Shown one piece after another: positions 22,625-35,388 of a DNA stretch of 64,000 bases. Source of the stretch: Hevea brasiliensis (taxonomy: Eukaryota; Streptophyta; Magnoliopsida; Malpighiales; Euphorbiaceae). Numbering within the stretch: position 1 is the first letter of the stretch; each line of letters starts with the position of its first letter. The notes beneath the pieces were generated by a model. It was given only the letters and a program-made list of their open reading frames with translations. It was not told the origin of the DNA and did no database searches. The position numbers and the translations under genes are program-made. The stretch lies in the NCBI RefSeq assembly GCF_030052815.1, contig NC_079493.1, positions 124,258,394 to 124,322,393 on the forward strand, in the 5' to 3' direction.

Positions 22625-22873
22625 TAACAAAATAACAAACACTGAAAAATGAAAGCTGAAAATCTGCTTCTTCTTATTGATTGGCTCACTATTTATAGAA
22701 TGTCTTTACATCAAAAATTAGTTATGCTAATTGATTAGCGAGTAATAAAACACATGCTAGCAACTGCTCTAACAACTTTTAGTTAAATATACAACTTTCC
22801 CGCTACTATAACATTCATCCAGGATTAGCTACTTTGAATTTTTCAACTCTATTGGCTTTAGCATGCTTTAATA
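22625..22873 (-). repeat. 3' LTR of copia A (249 bp)
   Basis: It runs TAACAAAATAAC ... GCTTTAATA on the + strand. A - strand TATA box (TATAAAT) lies at 22691-22697. About 20 differences from the right LTR are seen by eye. The adjoining run of cytosines at 22874-22890 is the polypurine tract read on the other strand (CCAGGGGGGGGGGTGG). Confidence 0.85.
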
Positions 22874-22890
22874 CCACCCCCCCCCCCTGG

Positions 22891-23518
22891 CGCGCAAGCT
22901 GGAGAATGAATATCAAGAATTCCCAGCTTGTGTTGTAAAGTTAGGAAACGAGCAGGTGTCAAGGGCTTAGTGAAGATATTAGCTATCTGTGCTGAAGTAG
23001 AAATAGGAAGCAACTTAATAAGACCTTACTGAAGCTTTTCACGAACCAAATGACAATCCAATTCAATGTGTTTCGTATGCTCATGAAAGATGGGATTCGC
23101 AGCTATATGCAAAGCGGACTAATTATCACAATACACCAAGGCAGGTTGCTGAAAAGACATTTGAAAATCTGTAAGTAAATACGTTAGCCACTGAATTTCA
23201 CAAGTAACTGCTGCGAGAGCCCTATTTTTAGCTTCTGAAGAGGAGCGTGAAGCAATTATTTGCTTCTTAGATTTCTAAGAAACTAAAGAGTTTCCCAGAA
23301 AAACACTGAACCCGTAACTGATCACCTAGTATCAGGACACCCTGCCCAGTCAGAATCAACAAAGCATTTCAATTGGAGTTGAGAGTTAGCAGGGAAAAAT
23401 AAACCAAGGCTTGGAGACATTTAATATATCACAAAACATGTTGGGCAGCCTTTAAATGATTATTAGTTGGGGCAGCAAGATATTAACTTAGCTGTTGGAT
23501 AGCATAAGTAAGATCAGG
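22891..23518 (-). pseudogene. RNase H of copia A, degenerate
   Basis: Translated on the - strand in pieces it gives the usual end of copia pol, including a segment matching [16 protein letters not shown] and [18 protein letters not shown], and an ending close to LSKLGILDIHS. Several stops occur. It ends just before the polypurine tract and 3' LTR. Confidence 0.6.
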
Positions 23519-24750
23519 TCATGTGGTGGTGAGATATAAGAGTCTACCAATCAATTGCCTGTAGGAAGCAACATCAGAAAGAAGAGTACCATCAGTTTTG
23601 CTTAATTTTAAGGAACTGTCCATTAGTGTCAAAACAGGTTTGGAAGCAAGATATCTAGCATCTGAAAGAATTTTCAAAGCATACTTGCGTTGATTACTCA
23701 CCATGCCTTTAGAATTTCTAGCTATTTCTAAGCCAAGGAAAAACTTTAATGTGCCCAGATCTTTAATGCAAAAAGTCTGATCAAGAAACCTCTTTACATA
23801 AGCAATTTCAGTCATATCATTCCCTGCTAAAATTACATCATCTACATAAACCAAAAGGGTTGTAAAGGAAGAATTAGTGTGCTTTAGGAACAATGAATGA
23901 TCAGACTTGGATTGAGCATAACCAATAGACAACAAGGCAGTAGATAGCTTAGAAAACCATTGCCGACTAGCCTGTTTTAAACCATATAAACTTTTCAATA
24001 ATTTGCATACTTTACTAGGAGTAGAAGATTGAAAACCAGGTGGCAAGTTCATATAGACTTCCTCATGTAAGTCACCATGCAAATAAGCATTTTTCATATC
24101 TAATTGGTGGAGACGCCAGTCCTGTGCAACAGAAATTGCCAATAACAATCTCACTGTTGTCATCTTAGCTACAGGTGAGAAAGTGTCGAAAAAATCAATA
24201 CCCTCAATCTGTGTATATCCCTTCGCTACCAAGCGGGCTTTACAATGCTTGATAGATCCATCAGCCTTTAGTTTGATCTTATATACCCACTCACAGCCAA
24301 TGGGCTTCTTACCAGGTGGGAGATCAACTAGTTCCCAAGTTTGGTTCTGCTCCAAAGCTTGAATCTCAGAAAGCATGGCATCCTTCCAACATGCATGTTT
24401 TATGGCTTGATTATATGTGCGAGGCTCCTCAATAATAGAAGAATTAAGAATAAAATGTTTATTTAATGGAGACAAGCGATGATAGGATAAGACAGTAGAC
24501 AAAGGATAAAGAGTTTTGGAGGAATGAGAAGTGGAGAGATTACAATGATATGCTTGTAAGTAGGATGGAGGTTTACGAACTCTAGTGGAGTAACGTGTAG
24601 GAAGAGATTTAGAATTATGTTGGGAATTGGAATTATGAGAAACAAGAACAGAAGAATTAGTTATAGAAGGATTGAGATCAAAATCAAGAATTGTGACATT
24701 TTGAGGTAAAGAAATAGAAATAGGATTAGAAGAATTAGAGTAAGGAAACA
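23519..24750 (-). pseudogene. Reverse transcriptase of copia A
   Basis: This long open frame of about 410 codons begins at the solo LTR G junction. It contains CEWVYKIKLKADGS, CKARLVAKGYTQ, LHQLDMKNAYLHGDLHEEVY, the catalytic YVDD at 23837-23848 (LLVYVDDVILAG) and the start of RNase H (SYRQLIGRLLYL). The domain itself looks intact. A stop after LLYLTTT (23519) and insertions elsewhere in the polyprotein inactivate the element. Confidence 0.85.
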
Positions 24751-24755
24751 CGGAC

Positions 24756-27700
24756 TGTAACACCCCCGTTGCATAGCCTGGTATATTTCACTGTTACGGT
24801 AACCGGTGTCGGTCCGGACAATTAATGGAATTAGGGCCACACTTAAGACAATTTGAGAAGCCATAAACACAAATAATTAGTAATGTTTAATTAGTTAACT
24901 ATAAATAAGAAAAACAGAACATAAGAGGTTAAACGAGCCGAGAGTCACAGCGATGAGTGACCTCCTTGGGAATGACTGCGAAGTCGTTTTAAACTCAAAT
25001 TTCGAACCGTAAAAAGTGACGCTGCGGTCCTTAGGACCCTTATGAACACAGTGGAAAAGAGAAAATCACGAAAAAGAACTGTTAAGTCAGTCAAATAATT
25101 AGGTCAGGGAGCCGGAAGAAATATTGGATTATTTGCAAACCGGGATGAACCGGCGAGGGGCAATTTGGTTAATTGACCCCGAGAGCTGACTCCTGGCCTA
25201 ACTGTCAAATAAAATCAGAGAAAAGAAAATTTTGGAATAGAGAATTAAATTAAATAACTAATAGAAAAAAAAATAAATAGAAAAAAAAAAGAAAGAAGAT
25301 GGAAAAGTCAAAGTTGATGACATCATGAATGATGTCATAAACAAATTAATTAAGTGAATTATTAAATTGGGATTCGTGGTCTTCCATAAGATAAAGATAA
25401 GAAAAGAAAAAAAAATTTAAAACCTCATTTCCTTCTTCCATTGTGCCGCCCCATTCCCTTCCCAAAAACCTCCATGAATTCTCTTCATCTAAGCTTGAAT
25501 TTGCTTCACTCAATTCACATAACTTCCCTAAAAACTTTCCTAAAGCTTGTTCTTACAACTTAAGAAGGAGATTACAAGAAGAAAGAAGAACAAAAGTTTG
25601 GGTTTTGAAGATTTAAGAAAGGTTAGTGTGTTAACTTATTATATTACTTCTTTAAATGCATATGCAATGGTTGACATGAGCTTAGAAGTTATGAAATGAA
25701 ATAAAAACATGGGAGAAGGACCAAACTGAAATTCGGGCAGCTTGATAGGAGTATTATTTACATGAATTTGATGCATTAGAATGAGTTTAAAAGCTTTGAT
25801 TAGTTGAATGGTTAAGGTTAAATGCACTAGTTGTGGTTAAATGCATGAGATGGAAGAGCTAGGGTTTGAATGTTAGGGTTTTGAGGCAAAATTTTGGAGA
25901 AATGCATAAATGGTATCTTTGACCAATTGTGGACTGAAAAATGGTCAATAATGACCAAAAGAGATGTGTGGGAATTGTTGGAATGAGAACCAAATTCGTA
26001 GGTCCAATGGTCATGCTTTCTGTGACATGACCAAACCCACTTTGAAGGACCAAAACTCAAATTTTACAAGCCCAATTGATATGCCACCAATTGGAGATGA
26101 ACATAGACATAAAATAGCACAATTTTCATTAAGGAACCATGGCCAAAAACTGACCAAAACTTGGTGAAACAATTGACCAAAGTGAAATGAGAGCAGGCTG
26201 CCACTGCACCAAACTGACCAAATGAACAGTAAGGTCATAACTCGAGTTAGACAGGTCAAATTGACCTGAAATTTGGCCAAGGGTTAAAGGAGATATAGAT
26301 CTAAAACTTTCATGAAGAACATCACCCCAAATTATGCCATTAACCCATTCAAATTATTGAGCAAAGTTGAGTTATCAAACCTGCAACTCTGCAGATTTTC
26401 ATTTGAGCAGTGATGTTTGGATAGCTATAACTCTCTCTAGAAAACTCGGATTTAGGCGATTCTTGAACCGAAGGAAACCTAAGACATGTAGAACATTTCA
26501 TATGAAGAAAGTTAGACCAAATTATGAACTTAACTTAATCAAATTACTGACCAAAATTGGATTAAAATCTGCCAGAACCCACAATCTCAGCATGAACAGT
26601 GCATGTGAACAGTAAACTTATTTTGGCCATAACTTGAGCTACAAAACTCCGATTGAGGTGATCCAAAAATGAGGATACACTTAAGACGATAAGGAACATT
26701 TTCTATGAAGGAAGTTTTGTCAAATTCCAACAGTAGATTGACCAATGGAATAGTGCAACTAAGTGTACCAAAATCGAAAATTGGCAATTTTGCCAAAAAG
26801 ACCTAAGCTTTGAGAAAGTGACCAAAACCAATAAGTTTAATGACCAAAATGTGGTATGTGGGTGAAGTTGGAGTTCCCATACCTATTAATCCTTAAAAAG
26901 TCAACAATTTGACTTGAATAGTGTAGTGAATAGTAACCCAAAAAACTAAAACTTCGAGAACGTCGAATTTAACGCAATAGAGCTAGTTAAAGTGAAGTTA
27001 AATTTATTTTTGGACTTATGTTAAGTTATGGTACTGAAACACTATGAAATTGTGTGTTTCAGCTGAAAAAAACTTGGAAGCTCGGAGAGACTGAGTCAAG
27101 GCCTAGAGGCGACTCCAGTCAGGTTTGTGCACAATAAATTCTATTTAAGCATTTTACCCTTGAAAAATTGATTTAGCATGCAGTATGAATTTATGAACTT
27201 TTGTGTTGCCACCTTGTGATCAAATTGTAACTTTGGAAATTGATTTGATTTTTGTATGCAATATTTGAATGAAATGTTTGAAATGGATTTTATGTTCACA
27301 CTTAGCATGACAGTATCACATTTTCTCCTCCATTTATGGGGTTGAGATCGTTTATTTTCCTCCCTCTCTGGCTTGCCAGTTGAGGTTGTAGATCGGATGA
27401 GTACTCATTAGCTAGCTAGCCACCTCCCTCATTGATTTCGATTAATGGGGTTGTAGATTGCTTTGTCGTGGTGTACAACGCGACATTGATCGAAAATTTT
27501 GTGTCATGGCTTAAGTTGTGTATGACTTGGCAACACTGTGTTTATGAAATTGTTTGACTAAACTGTGTTTAATAGATTATTTGACAAAATGGTGTTATTA
27601 TGAACTTTGATCATTATTAAAATGTGATTGAGAAACATTTGAATTGTATTTGGCAATGAATGATTTATTTATTGCATTTTAAATTTTTATTGTGCACCAC

Positions 27701-28390
27701 TGAGTATTTTTATACTCAGCGATGGCTTATTTTGCTGTCGCAGATAAGAGCAAGGAGAAAGCAACAGAGTGAGCTGCTGTTAAATTGAGGACTACTCTGA
27801 CCATTTTGTACGGGTATTATTTTATACCCTTGTAGATAATCTTGATGTAAATATAAAAATGTTGTATGTATCAATGTAGTTGAGCAGCTGTAAATAAATT
27901 GTAATAATATTATTTTGGATTTTCTTCTGTAAATTTAATATTTATACATATGAATTTCCTGCTTTATGTTTTGTGAATGAAATTATTAAATATTCTGAGT
28001 TGACAAATTTGATTTGGATTGTGGAACTGTTTTGGAATGAATTGATTTGAGTTGAATTGTGAATTATTGGAGGTTGGGAGATGTGAAACATTTTTGGGAG
28101 TGCTTTTTACAGGTATTTGAAGAACTGGTTTCTCAAAATACAGAGGGAACTCTGTCAAAATTTTTATAAAATTTGTGGCAAAATTAAAATGGACAAATTT
28201 TTACTAGTATTTAAACTTTGAATAAATAGTTTTTAATTCCTACCAAAATGCTCACCACTTCCAAAATGTAAGAAAATTGTTTTAAAATCCCTTGTAGGGT
28301 ACTTAATGAGTTATCGGTAGGTGAAGTTCGGTAGTTCATTAAGTATTCTACGGGATCATGTTATGCCTTACGGAGGGGTAAGGTGTGACA
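24756..28390 (+). mobile_element. Solo LTR G (Del/Tekay-like, 3635 bp)
   Basis: The termini TGTAACACCC and GGTGTGACA are flanked by the 5-bp duplication CGGAC (24751-24755 and 28391-28395). It splits the copia A polyprotein. It has no coding region beyond short chance frames, so it is a solo LTR left by recombination. The word GTGCACCACTGAGTATTT near 27690 and the opening GTTAAACGAGCCGAG match the general style of Tekay LTRs and of the - oriented LTR at 5957-8231. Confidence 0.9.
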
Positions 28391-28395
28391 CGGAC

Positions 28396-29756
28396 TCATA
28401 GAAGTAAACATTATGAGACAAGAAGATTTCCCTAGTGTTTAGATCAAAAAGAATGTAACCTTTTGTTCCATGCTTATCGCCCAGAAATAAACATTTTCGT
28501 GCTCGTGAATCGAACTTCGATCTGTGAGCAACAAGCGTACTAGCAAAACACAAAGATCCAAACACTCGAAGATTGGAAATATCAGGAATAGAGTTATGTA
28601 GTTTTTCATAAGGAGTTCTATTACCAAGTAAGGGAGTTGGTAATCTATTAATGAGATACAGCATATGTCCAAAAAAATTTTGGAAGTTTAGCCTAGAATA
28701 AAAGGGCTCGTGCAATAGAAAGGATGTGCTGATGTTTGCGTTCAGCAATAGTGTTTTGCTGTGGCGTCTCAACACAAGTGGTTTGATGAAGAATACCTCT
28801 AGAAGCATAAAATTTTAGCATGGAAAACTCTAATCCATTGTCACTTCTGATTGTTTTAATTTTGGCAGAAAATTGGGTATCAACAAGTATAACAAAATAT
28901 TGAACAAGCTGCTGAACTTCAGATTTATTTTTTATGAGTAAAATCCAAGTGTATCGTGAAAAATCATCTACAACCGTAAGAAAGTACTTATAACCATGGA
29001 TACCAGTTACAGAATACGGACCCCAGATATCCATATGAATGAGATCAAAAATAGCTTGAGAATAAGAATGACTAACTAGAAAGGACAGCTTCTTTTTTTT
29101 AGCAAAATGGCATATTTCACATATATGACCAGAAGAAAAAAAAAAACATTAGAATATAAGTCCTGAATTGAAGCTAATCTTGCTGTGGATGGATGACCAA
29201 AACGATAGTGCCAGAGATTGAAGTCTGTAGAGACTGAAGTAGCTGAAAAAATGTTGACAAAGGACATGACATTAGGAGAAGGCTGTGCAGGATTTATTAG
29301 CACAAACAAGCCTCCATGAAGTTTAGCTAAACCAATCTTCCTCAAGGTACTCAAATTCTGTATGGAACATTGGTCATGACGAAAAAGGAGTTCACAAGGT
29401 AAAGAAGAAGTAAGCTTGCTGACAAATATTAAATTGAATTTGAATTGAGGAATATAGAGAACATTATATAAAACTAAGGAGGAAGAAAAATGAACTGTAC
29501 TAGAAAAATGTGAAACAAGATTATTGCCATCTAGAAGTTTAACAGAAATAGGCTTAATTTTCTTATAAGTGGTAAAATAAGAAATGGAAAAACAAATATG
29601 ATCAGTAGCTCCTGTATCCAGAAGCCAAAGATTAGGAAGAACTAAACAAGAAAAGACAAAAGAATTACCTGGACCAGGATTAAAAGAATTGGAGGAATTG
29701 ACTTTATTTGTGGAATGAATATCTTTGTTAAGAGGATATTGCTGAATAAGAGCCAT
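28396..29756 (-). pseudogene. Protease and integrase of copia A
   Basis: Protease has LLDTGATDHICF with the catalytic DTGA at 29607-29618. Next comes the integrase pre-domain (LWHYRFGHPS), then the core with MDIWGPYSVTG, IRSDNGLEFS and [15 protein letters not shown], so all three acidic residues of the DDE triad are present. The C-terminal part includes [10 protein letters not shown] and [17 protein letters not shown]. Two frameshifts separate three open pieces (29756-29076, 29034-28693, 28808-28368). Solo LTR G inserted just after, at 28390. Confidence 0.8.
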
Positions 29757-29774
29757 TAATTGCTGATATTACTC

Positions 29775-30124
29775 CTAAGTAAAAACATGAGCTATAGAAT
29801 TCTTGCTTTCACCAGCCGTAACAGTTTTAACAGGTTTCTCATTTAGATCTGCCTCAACATTATTTGCAATAGAATTATTCATAAATTTGAATCTAGGTGG
29901 GAATCCATGCTTTCTATAGCATGTTTCCTCAGTGTGCCTTAATTTGCCATAATATGTACACACTTTGCTATTATTCTGGGCACCAAATCTCTTCCTTCCA
30001 TCACTGAAACCTCTCCCATAAGAAAAACTCTGATTACTGCCTTGAGTAGCAGATTTGCTAACTAAAATTTTCGAATCAAGAATTGTAGGGAATAACTGCC
30101 TCTCCTGTTGTACTACCAATGAGA
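29775..30124 (-). pseudogene. gag of copia A, C-terminal part with damaged zinc knuckle
   Basis: This continues the gag frame on the other side of copia N. Residues include SLVVQQERQLFPTI, a glycine- and arginine-rich stretch (SFSYGRGFSDGRKRFG) and the knuckle CTYYGKLRHTEETC. The second cysteine of that CCHC motif is replaced by tyrosine, so zinc binding should fail. The frame ends at 29775. Confidence 0.7.
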
Positions 30125-30129
30125 AAACC

Positions 30130-32219
30130 TGAAGGAACGGAAGCGTGAAAAACACAAGTTTATACCATTGAATTCAAAAATTTTCACCTAGGGTCACATG
30201 CATCATGCAAGATTTATTTTTATCTATTTGATTTCAATGATAAACAACATATTAAAACTCTTTTAATATGTTTTTGGATCTGTATTTGCCATTTAAGATT
30301 TTAAAATTAATCAGATTAATTTTAGAACCCTAGATTAAATCAAGAACGATTACACTAACCTCTTGATGTACTGCAGGGTGTCTGCGCCTTTGAGACTCGT
30401 CTTCAGGACACCAGATGTTGTCCCTCTAGCTTGTCCACACCAAGAACACCTATGGCAGCCCTTGAACAGCTTCTAAAGCCTTTTCTATTAATTAGAAATT
30501 CAAGTTCTGCCTTTTAAGAGATTAGAGATGTAAACAGGACACTAGAAACAATTTCTAGTGTTCTTAATTCAAGAGATTGATGGCTAATCTCTTTGAATTG
30601 ATGAGAGATGAAGAAGAATAGAGGGAGGGCTGCAAAATGGCGTGACCAAGGAGTGTGGCTGCTGGTTGTATTTATTTTCTCATAACAACACTTAAATAGC
30701 TAGGTTAACACATTAAACCCTTGCCACATGTCACCCTTTGATTAGCTCTAGGTTTAAGTGACCCAATCACATTGTGCCAAGTGTCAAACCTATATGTAAT
30801 CTTGATTTTAATCATCTTACATGATTAAAAACATTTGGCAAGCTTATGTGTTATGCCATGTGTCACCATCTCATGGTGCCACGTGTCACCCTGCAAAATG
30901 ACCAAAAGGCCCCAGTGTCGTAATTGTGAGTTCTCAACCCAAAATAATTATTTATCTTCTTCTAATTAATTTATATCAAATATAAATTAATTAATTAATC
31001 TCTATTAATTAATTTCTCATTAATTAAATTCATATTTAAACACTTTAAATATAAATTTAACTTATATTATACATCCAATAATCTAGATTTGGTTTCAAGT
31101 CATGCTAGGGACTTTGCAAACTAATTGCAAATCAAACCTATTTAATTAATCAATTAAACTCTTTAATTAATTAATTAAATCATATTTAATTAGGTGATAA
31201 CTTGTGTATGTGTGTGACTTACTAGGCTCATCACTAATTGGCAATGAGACATGATATCAACTCTTAATATCATCGAACTCTTTCTTACCATAAATGATTT
31301 CTCTAAATCATTTTATGAACCTCATAGACCATGGTTAACACCTAGCATAGCATGCCATGGCCACCCAATTAGTAATAAGGTTTAACTTAAATGAACCTAT
31401 AATCATATGTTACCATGCACTAGAATCTCTGTTACAAAATCCCAACTCAAATTTGAGTCATGGTTTATGTCAAACTCCATTTGCTATGAATATTATGTTC
31501 TCTTTTAATTCAGTTCTTGATTAAAAGATTTTCTCATCGAAACTCTTTTTGAATAAATCCATCTATCCTGGCCAGGAACTTGAAACATCAAGAACAATTA
31601 AATGAACATAGGATTTTATCTCTATTTACTTAGAGGAACAGATTCCATCTTGATCAACACCTACCTCCATATATAACTAGTAGGAGCCAACACATGCCCA
31701 TATACCCATACACAGTACAAGTATGAAAGCAGTATCAAACTCAAAGTACCTATATACAAGATAACTGTGCTATCTCAGTCTAAAGATTATATGCCTTGAT
31801 ATGATTTATGACAAAACATTGACAAGAGTAAACTCCATGTGCTTGTCATAAGTGTCACTGGTTCGGCCTACTTATCATCTATAAGTGCCTATCATGTTTG
31901 TTATATGGCATGAGACTCACCATTCCATCTTATTTATATCTCATACAAATAACTTGGTAACAAACATGAATACAATCTTTCTGGATAAGTCATGTCCTTA
32001 TTATGAAGTATCCTCGATTGTGAACCTATTTATGATACTTTGTGCTAGAAATATTGTCACTCATATTCTTAACAACTTAAGAATAATATTTCTAACAAAA
32101 TATCAATGGACCTTTTCTATTACACATAAATATATTATGTAAACAGAAAAGTGGAAATGCCTTTTATTAATAAAAATATGTACAAGATACATACTAAATG
32201 ATATGCTCTAGGGCATACT
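30130..32219 (-). repeat. 3' LTR of copia N (2090 bp)
   Basis: It runs from TGAAGGAACGGAAG to CTCTAGGGCATACT on the + strand. The final base differs from the other LTR (...ATACA), i.e. the TG at the LTR start on the - strand is mutated to AG. The adjacent 32221-32236 is the polypurine tract, AGTGGGAGATTGTTAG on the - strand. An 85-codon open frame at 31885-32142 is present in both LTRs and is unlikely to be a gene. Confidence 0.9.
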
Positions 32220-32449
32220 ACTAACAATCTCCCACTAGCACTAGAGCCATTCATTACAACACCTTAGACCCATCTTCTCAAGATGTCGGTCTAACTGAGC
32301 TTGTGACAAAAGCTTAGTGAATGGATCAGCTAGATTTTTCAGCTGATGTTATTTTTCTGCATGGCTATATCGCCTTGCCCAATTATATATCTGATAATGA
32401 GGTAGCGCATTTCTATGTGTTTGGATTTTGGGTGAGACCTTAGTTCCTA

Positions 32450-34224
32450 AGCTCAGATGATCGCTCCATTGTTGTCACGGTGTAGTGGGCTAGCGACTCA
32501 ATGGAAGGAACTCTTGTAAGTTACATCACGAACTTCTTTATCCAAATAGCTTCCTTTGCGACATCGATGCGAGAATATACTCGACCTCTGTAGTGGAATC
32601 TGCGATCGTGCTCTGCTTGGAACTCTTCCAACCGATCGCACATCCATTACAAATGAACACATATCCAGAGGTAGACTTTCTATCATCGATATCTGATTGG
32701 AAATCAGAATCAGTATAACCATCCAATTGCAAGTCTCCACCTCCATAAATCAAGAATAAATCCTTAGTTCTTCTCAAGTACTTAAGAATATTCTTGACAG
32801 CTATCCAGTGTTCCAAACCTGGATTGGATTGATACCTGCTAGTCAAACTAACAGCATATGCGATATCCGGCCTAGTACACAACATTGCATACATTAAACT
32901 TCCAATAGCCGAAGCATATGGAATCCTGGACATCTTATCTCTTTCTTCAGGTGTCTTTGGAGACATCTTTTTAGAAAGGTGGATACTATGTCTCACTGGT
33001 AACAATCCTCTTTTGGAATCAAGCATGTTAAACCTCTTTAACACCTTTTCCAAGTATAGACTTTAGGATAAACCAATTATTCTTTTCTCTCTATCTCGAT
33101 AGATGCGAATCCTAAGAATATAGGTTGCCTCCCCTAAGTCTTTCATGGAGAATGTATTTGACAACCATACCTTTATAGTTGTCAACATACCTGTGTCATT
33201 ACCCATCAATAGTATGTCATCCACATATAAGACAAGGAAAGTGATAGTATTGTCACTAACCTTCTTATATACACATGGCTCATCCTCATTTTTGATAAAA
33301 CCAAAGGATTTAATGGTTTCATCAAAACGGATGTTCCAACTCCTCGAAGCTTATTTCAACCCATAAATGGATCGCTTTAGCTTGCATACCTTGGAACCAT
33401 CTTGGGATTCAAAACCCCTAGGTTGTTCCATGAAAAATGTTTTCTTCAATGTATCCATTGAGAAAAGCTGTTTTGACATCCATCTGCCAAATCTCATAAT
33501 CATATTATGCAGCTATTGCTAATAAAATCCTAATTGATTTAAGCATGACAACAGGCGAGAAAGTCTCCTCATAGTCGACTCCTTGCCTTTGGCGAAACCC
33601 TTTCGCTACTAGCCTTGCCTTATAGGTCTCTACCTTTCCATCAGAACCAATTTTCTTCTTGAAAACCCATTTGTTCCCTATAGGTACAATACTTTCAGGT
33701 GGGTCAACAAGATCCCAAACTTGATTCTTATACATGGAATCAATCTCGGATTTCATAGCATCAATCCATTTTGAAGAATCTATATCTGATATAGCTTCTT
33801 CATAGGTAAGTGAATCATCTCCATGATCTACTTCTTCATGAGTAGACAACTCTTGTTCTTCTTCATGAAGAAAACCATATCTCACTGGTGGGCGAGATAC
33901 CCTGGTTGTTCTACGAGGAATAGCTGTAGATGTTTCATCAACGGGTATAAGTTGACTAGATGGATCTATATCCATCTGATCTGTTGGTTGGTCAGAATTC
34001 TCCAATTCTAACTCTATTTGCCTTCCTTTGCCTCCTTCTTGAACAAACTGTTGTTCAAGAAATGTGGCATCTCTACTTATCACAACCTTTTGTGAAGTAG
34101 GCAAATAAAAATAATATCCAAAACTATCTTTTGGATATCCAACAAATCGACCTTTTTCTGATCTGGTCTCCAATTTATCGTTGTTCACTTTTGATATAAG
34201 CTGGACAACCCCAAATCTTAACAT
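32450..34224 (-). pseudogene. Reverse transcriptase and RNase H of copia N
   Basis: The first piece (34224-33505) has WVFKKKIGSDGKVETYKARL and ETFSPVVMLKSIRILLA. After frame changes come the QMDVKTAFLNG-like block and YVDD at 33216-33227. The second open piece (33053-32538) is RNase H with LCTRPDIAYAVSLTSRYQSN, GYTDSDFQSD and STSGYVF. Several stops separate the pieces. The domains are better kept than in copia C or gypsy B, in line with younger age. Confidence 0.8.
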
Positions 34225-35388
34225 GCTTAAGACTTAGTTTTCTTCCATGCCATATCTCATAAGGTGTGGAAGAAACTGATTTTGATGGAATCCTATTCAG
34301 AATATACAAAGCTGATTCTAATGCAAATCCCCAAAAGAAGATTGGCATATCAGTATAGCTCATCATACTACGTACCATATCCAATAGGGTGCGATTTCTC
34401 CTTTCAGATACACCATTCACCGTGGCGTTCTGGAGGAGTCGGTGAGAAACAATGCCATGCTCTCTCAAGTATTCATCAAATTCGACTCAAATATTCACCT
34501 CCACGATCCGATCGAAGGGCTTTAATATTCTTTCTGTTTGATTTTCTACTTGATTTAAATTTTTGAACTTTTCAAAGATTCATGTTTGTATTTCATCAAA
34601 TACAAATACCCAAACCTTGATTTATCATCAGTAAAGGTAATAAAATAATGAAAACCCCCTCTAGCCATTTCTTTAAATGGACCACATACATCACTATGTA
34701 TTAGCTCTAAAATATTTTCAGCTCTTAGCCCTTGTCCAACAAAGGGTGATCTAGTCATTCTACCCTGAAGGCAAGATTCACAAGTTGGAGTAGGCTCAGA
34801 GCCCAATGAGGATAGAATCCCCATTTTCTCCAATTTTGCAATCCTATCTTCTGCAATATGACATAATCTTAAGTGCCAAATATATTTTGAACTTGAGTTG
34901 GTTTTCACCATGGCATTGCATTCTTTTAGATCACTTGCATTCAATTTGTGTTTGTCATTATTATCCAAATAATAAAGACCATCATTCATATAACCCGAAC
35001 CAACATATTTATTTCCAAAATAAATATTGCAAACATCATTAGTGAACTGAAATTCATAACCATTTCTAGTCAAACTAGATATAGAAATGATGTTCTTAAA
35101 AGCATCAAGTACATATAAAATATTATCCAAACACAAAACTTGTCCAAACATGTAAAAAGATTTAGATCCTATGGCTAAAGCTTCAACAGTTGAGCCATTG
35201 CCAATCCGGACTCAATATCTTGAGAACGCAAGTCGCTCTTGTTTGCTAGTTCACGCATATCATTAGAAATGTGAGCGGCACCAGTATCTAAAACCCAAGC
35301 TGTAGATGAACTATGATTATCATCAGAATCTAAATAACAAGATATGGACATACCTTCTGAAGGTGTATCCTTCTTGTCCTTCAGAGAA
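34175..35388 (-). pseudogene. Protease and integrase of copia N
   Basis: The protease motif VLDTGAAHIS has the catalytic DTGA at 35277-35288. Then come NILYVLDAFKNIISISSL, the integrase pre-domain (IWHLRLCHIAEDR, CESCLQGRMTRSPF) and the core (LELIHSDVCGPF, FTDDKSRFGY). The glutamate region is NATVNGVSERRNRTL. The frame is broken between 34555 and 34468 and again near 34180-34224, so no full enzyme is made. Confidence 0.8.

Noticed and set aside
31885..32142. An 85-codon open frame present unchanged in both copia N LTRs (again at 39768-40025)
   Set aside because: It is identical only because the LTRs are young copies. Composition is AT-driven, no domain is visible and it lies on the strand opposite to the element.
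34806..35042. 78-codon + frame opposite copia N integrase
   Set aside because: Antisense shadow of the integrase pre-domain.
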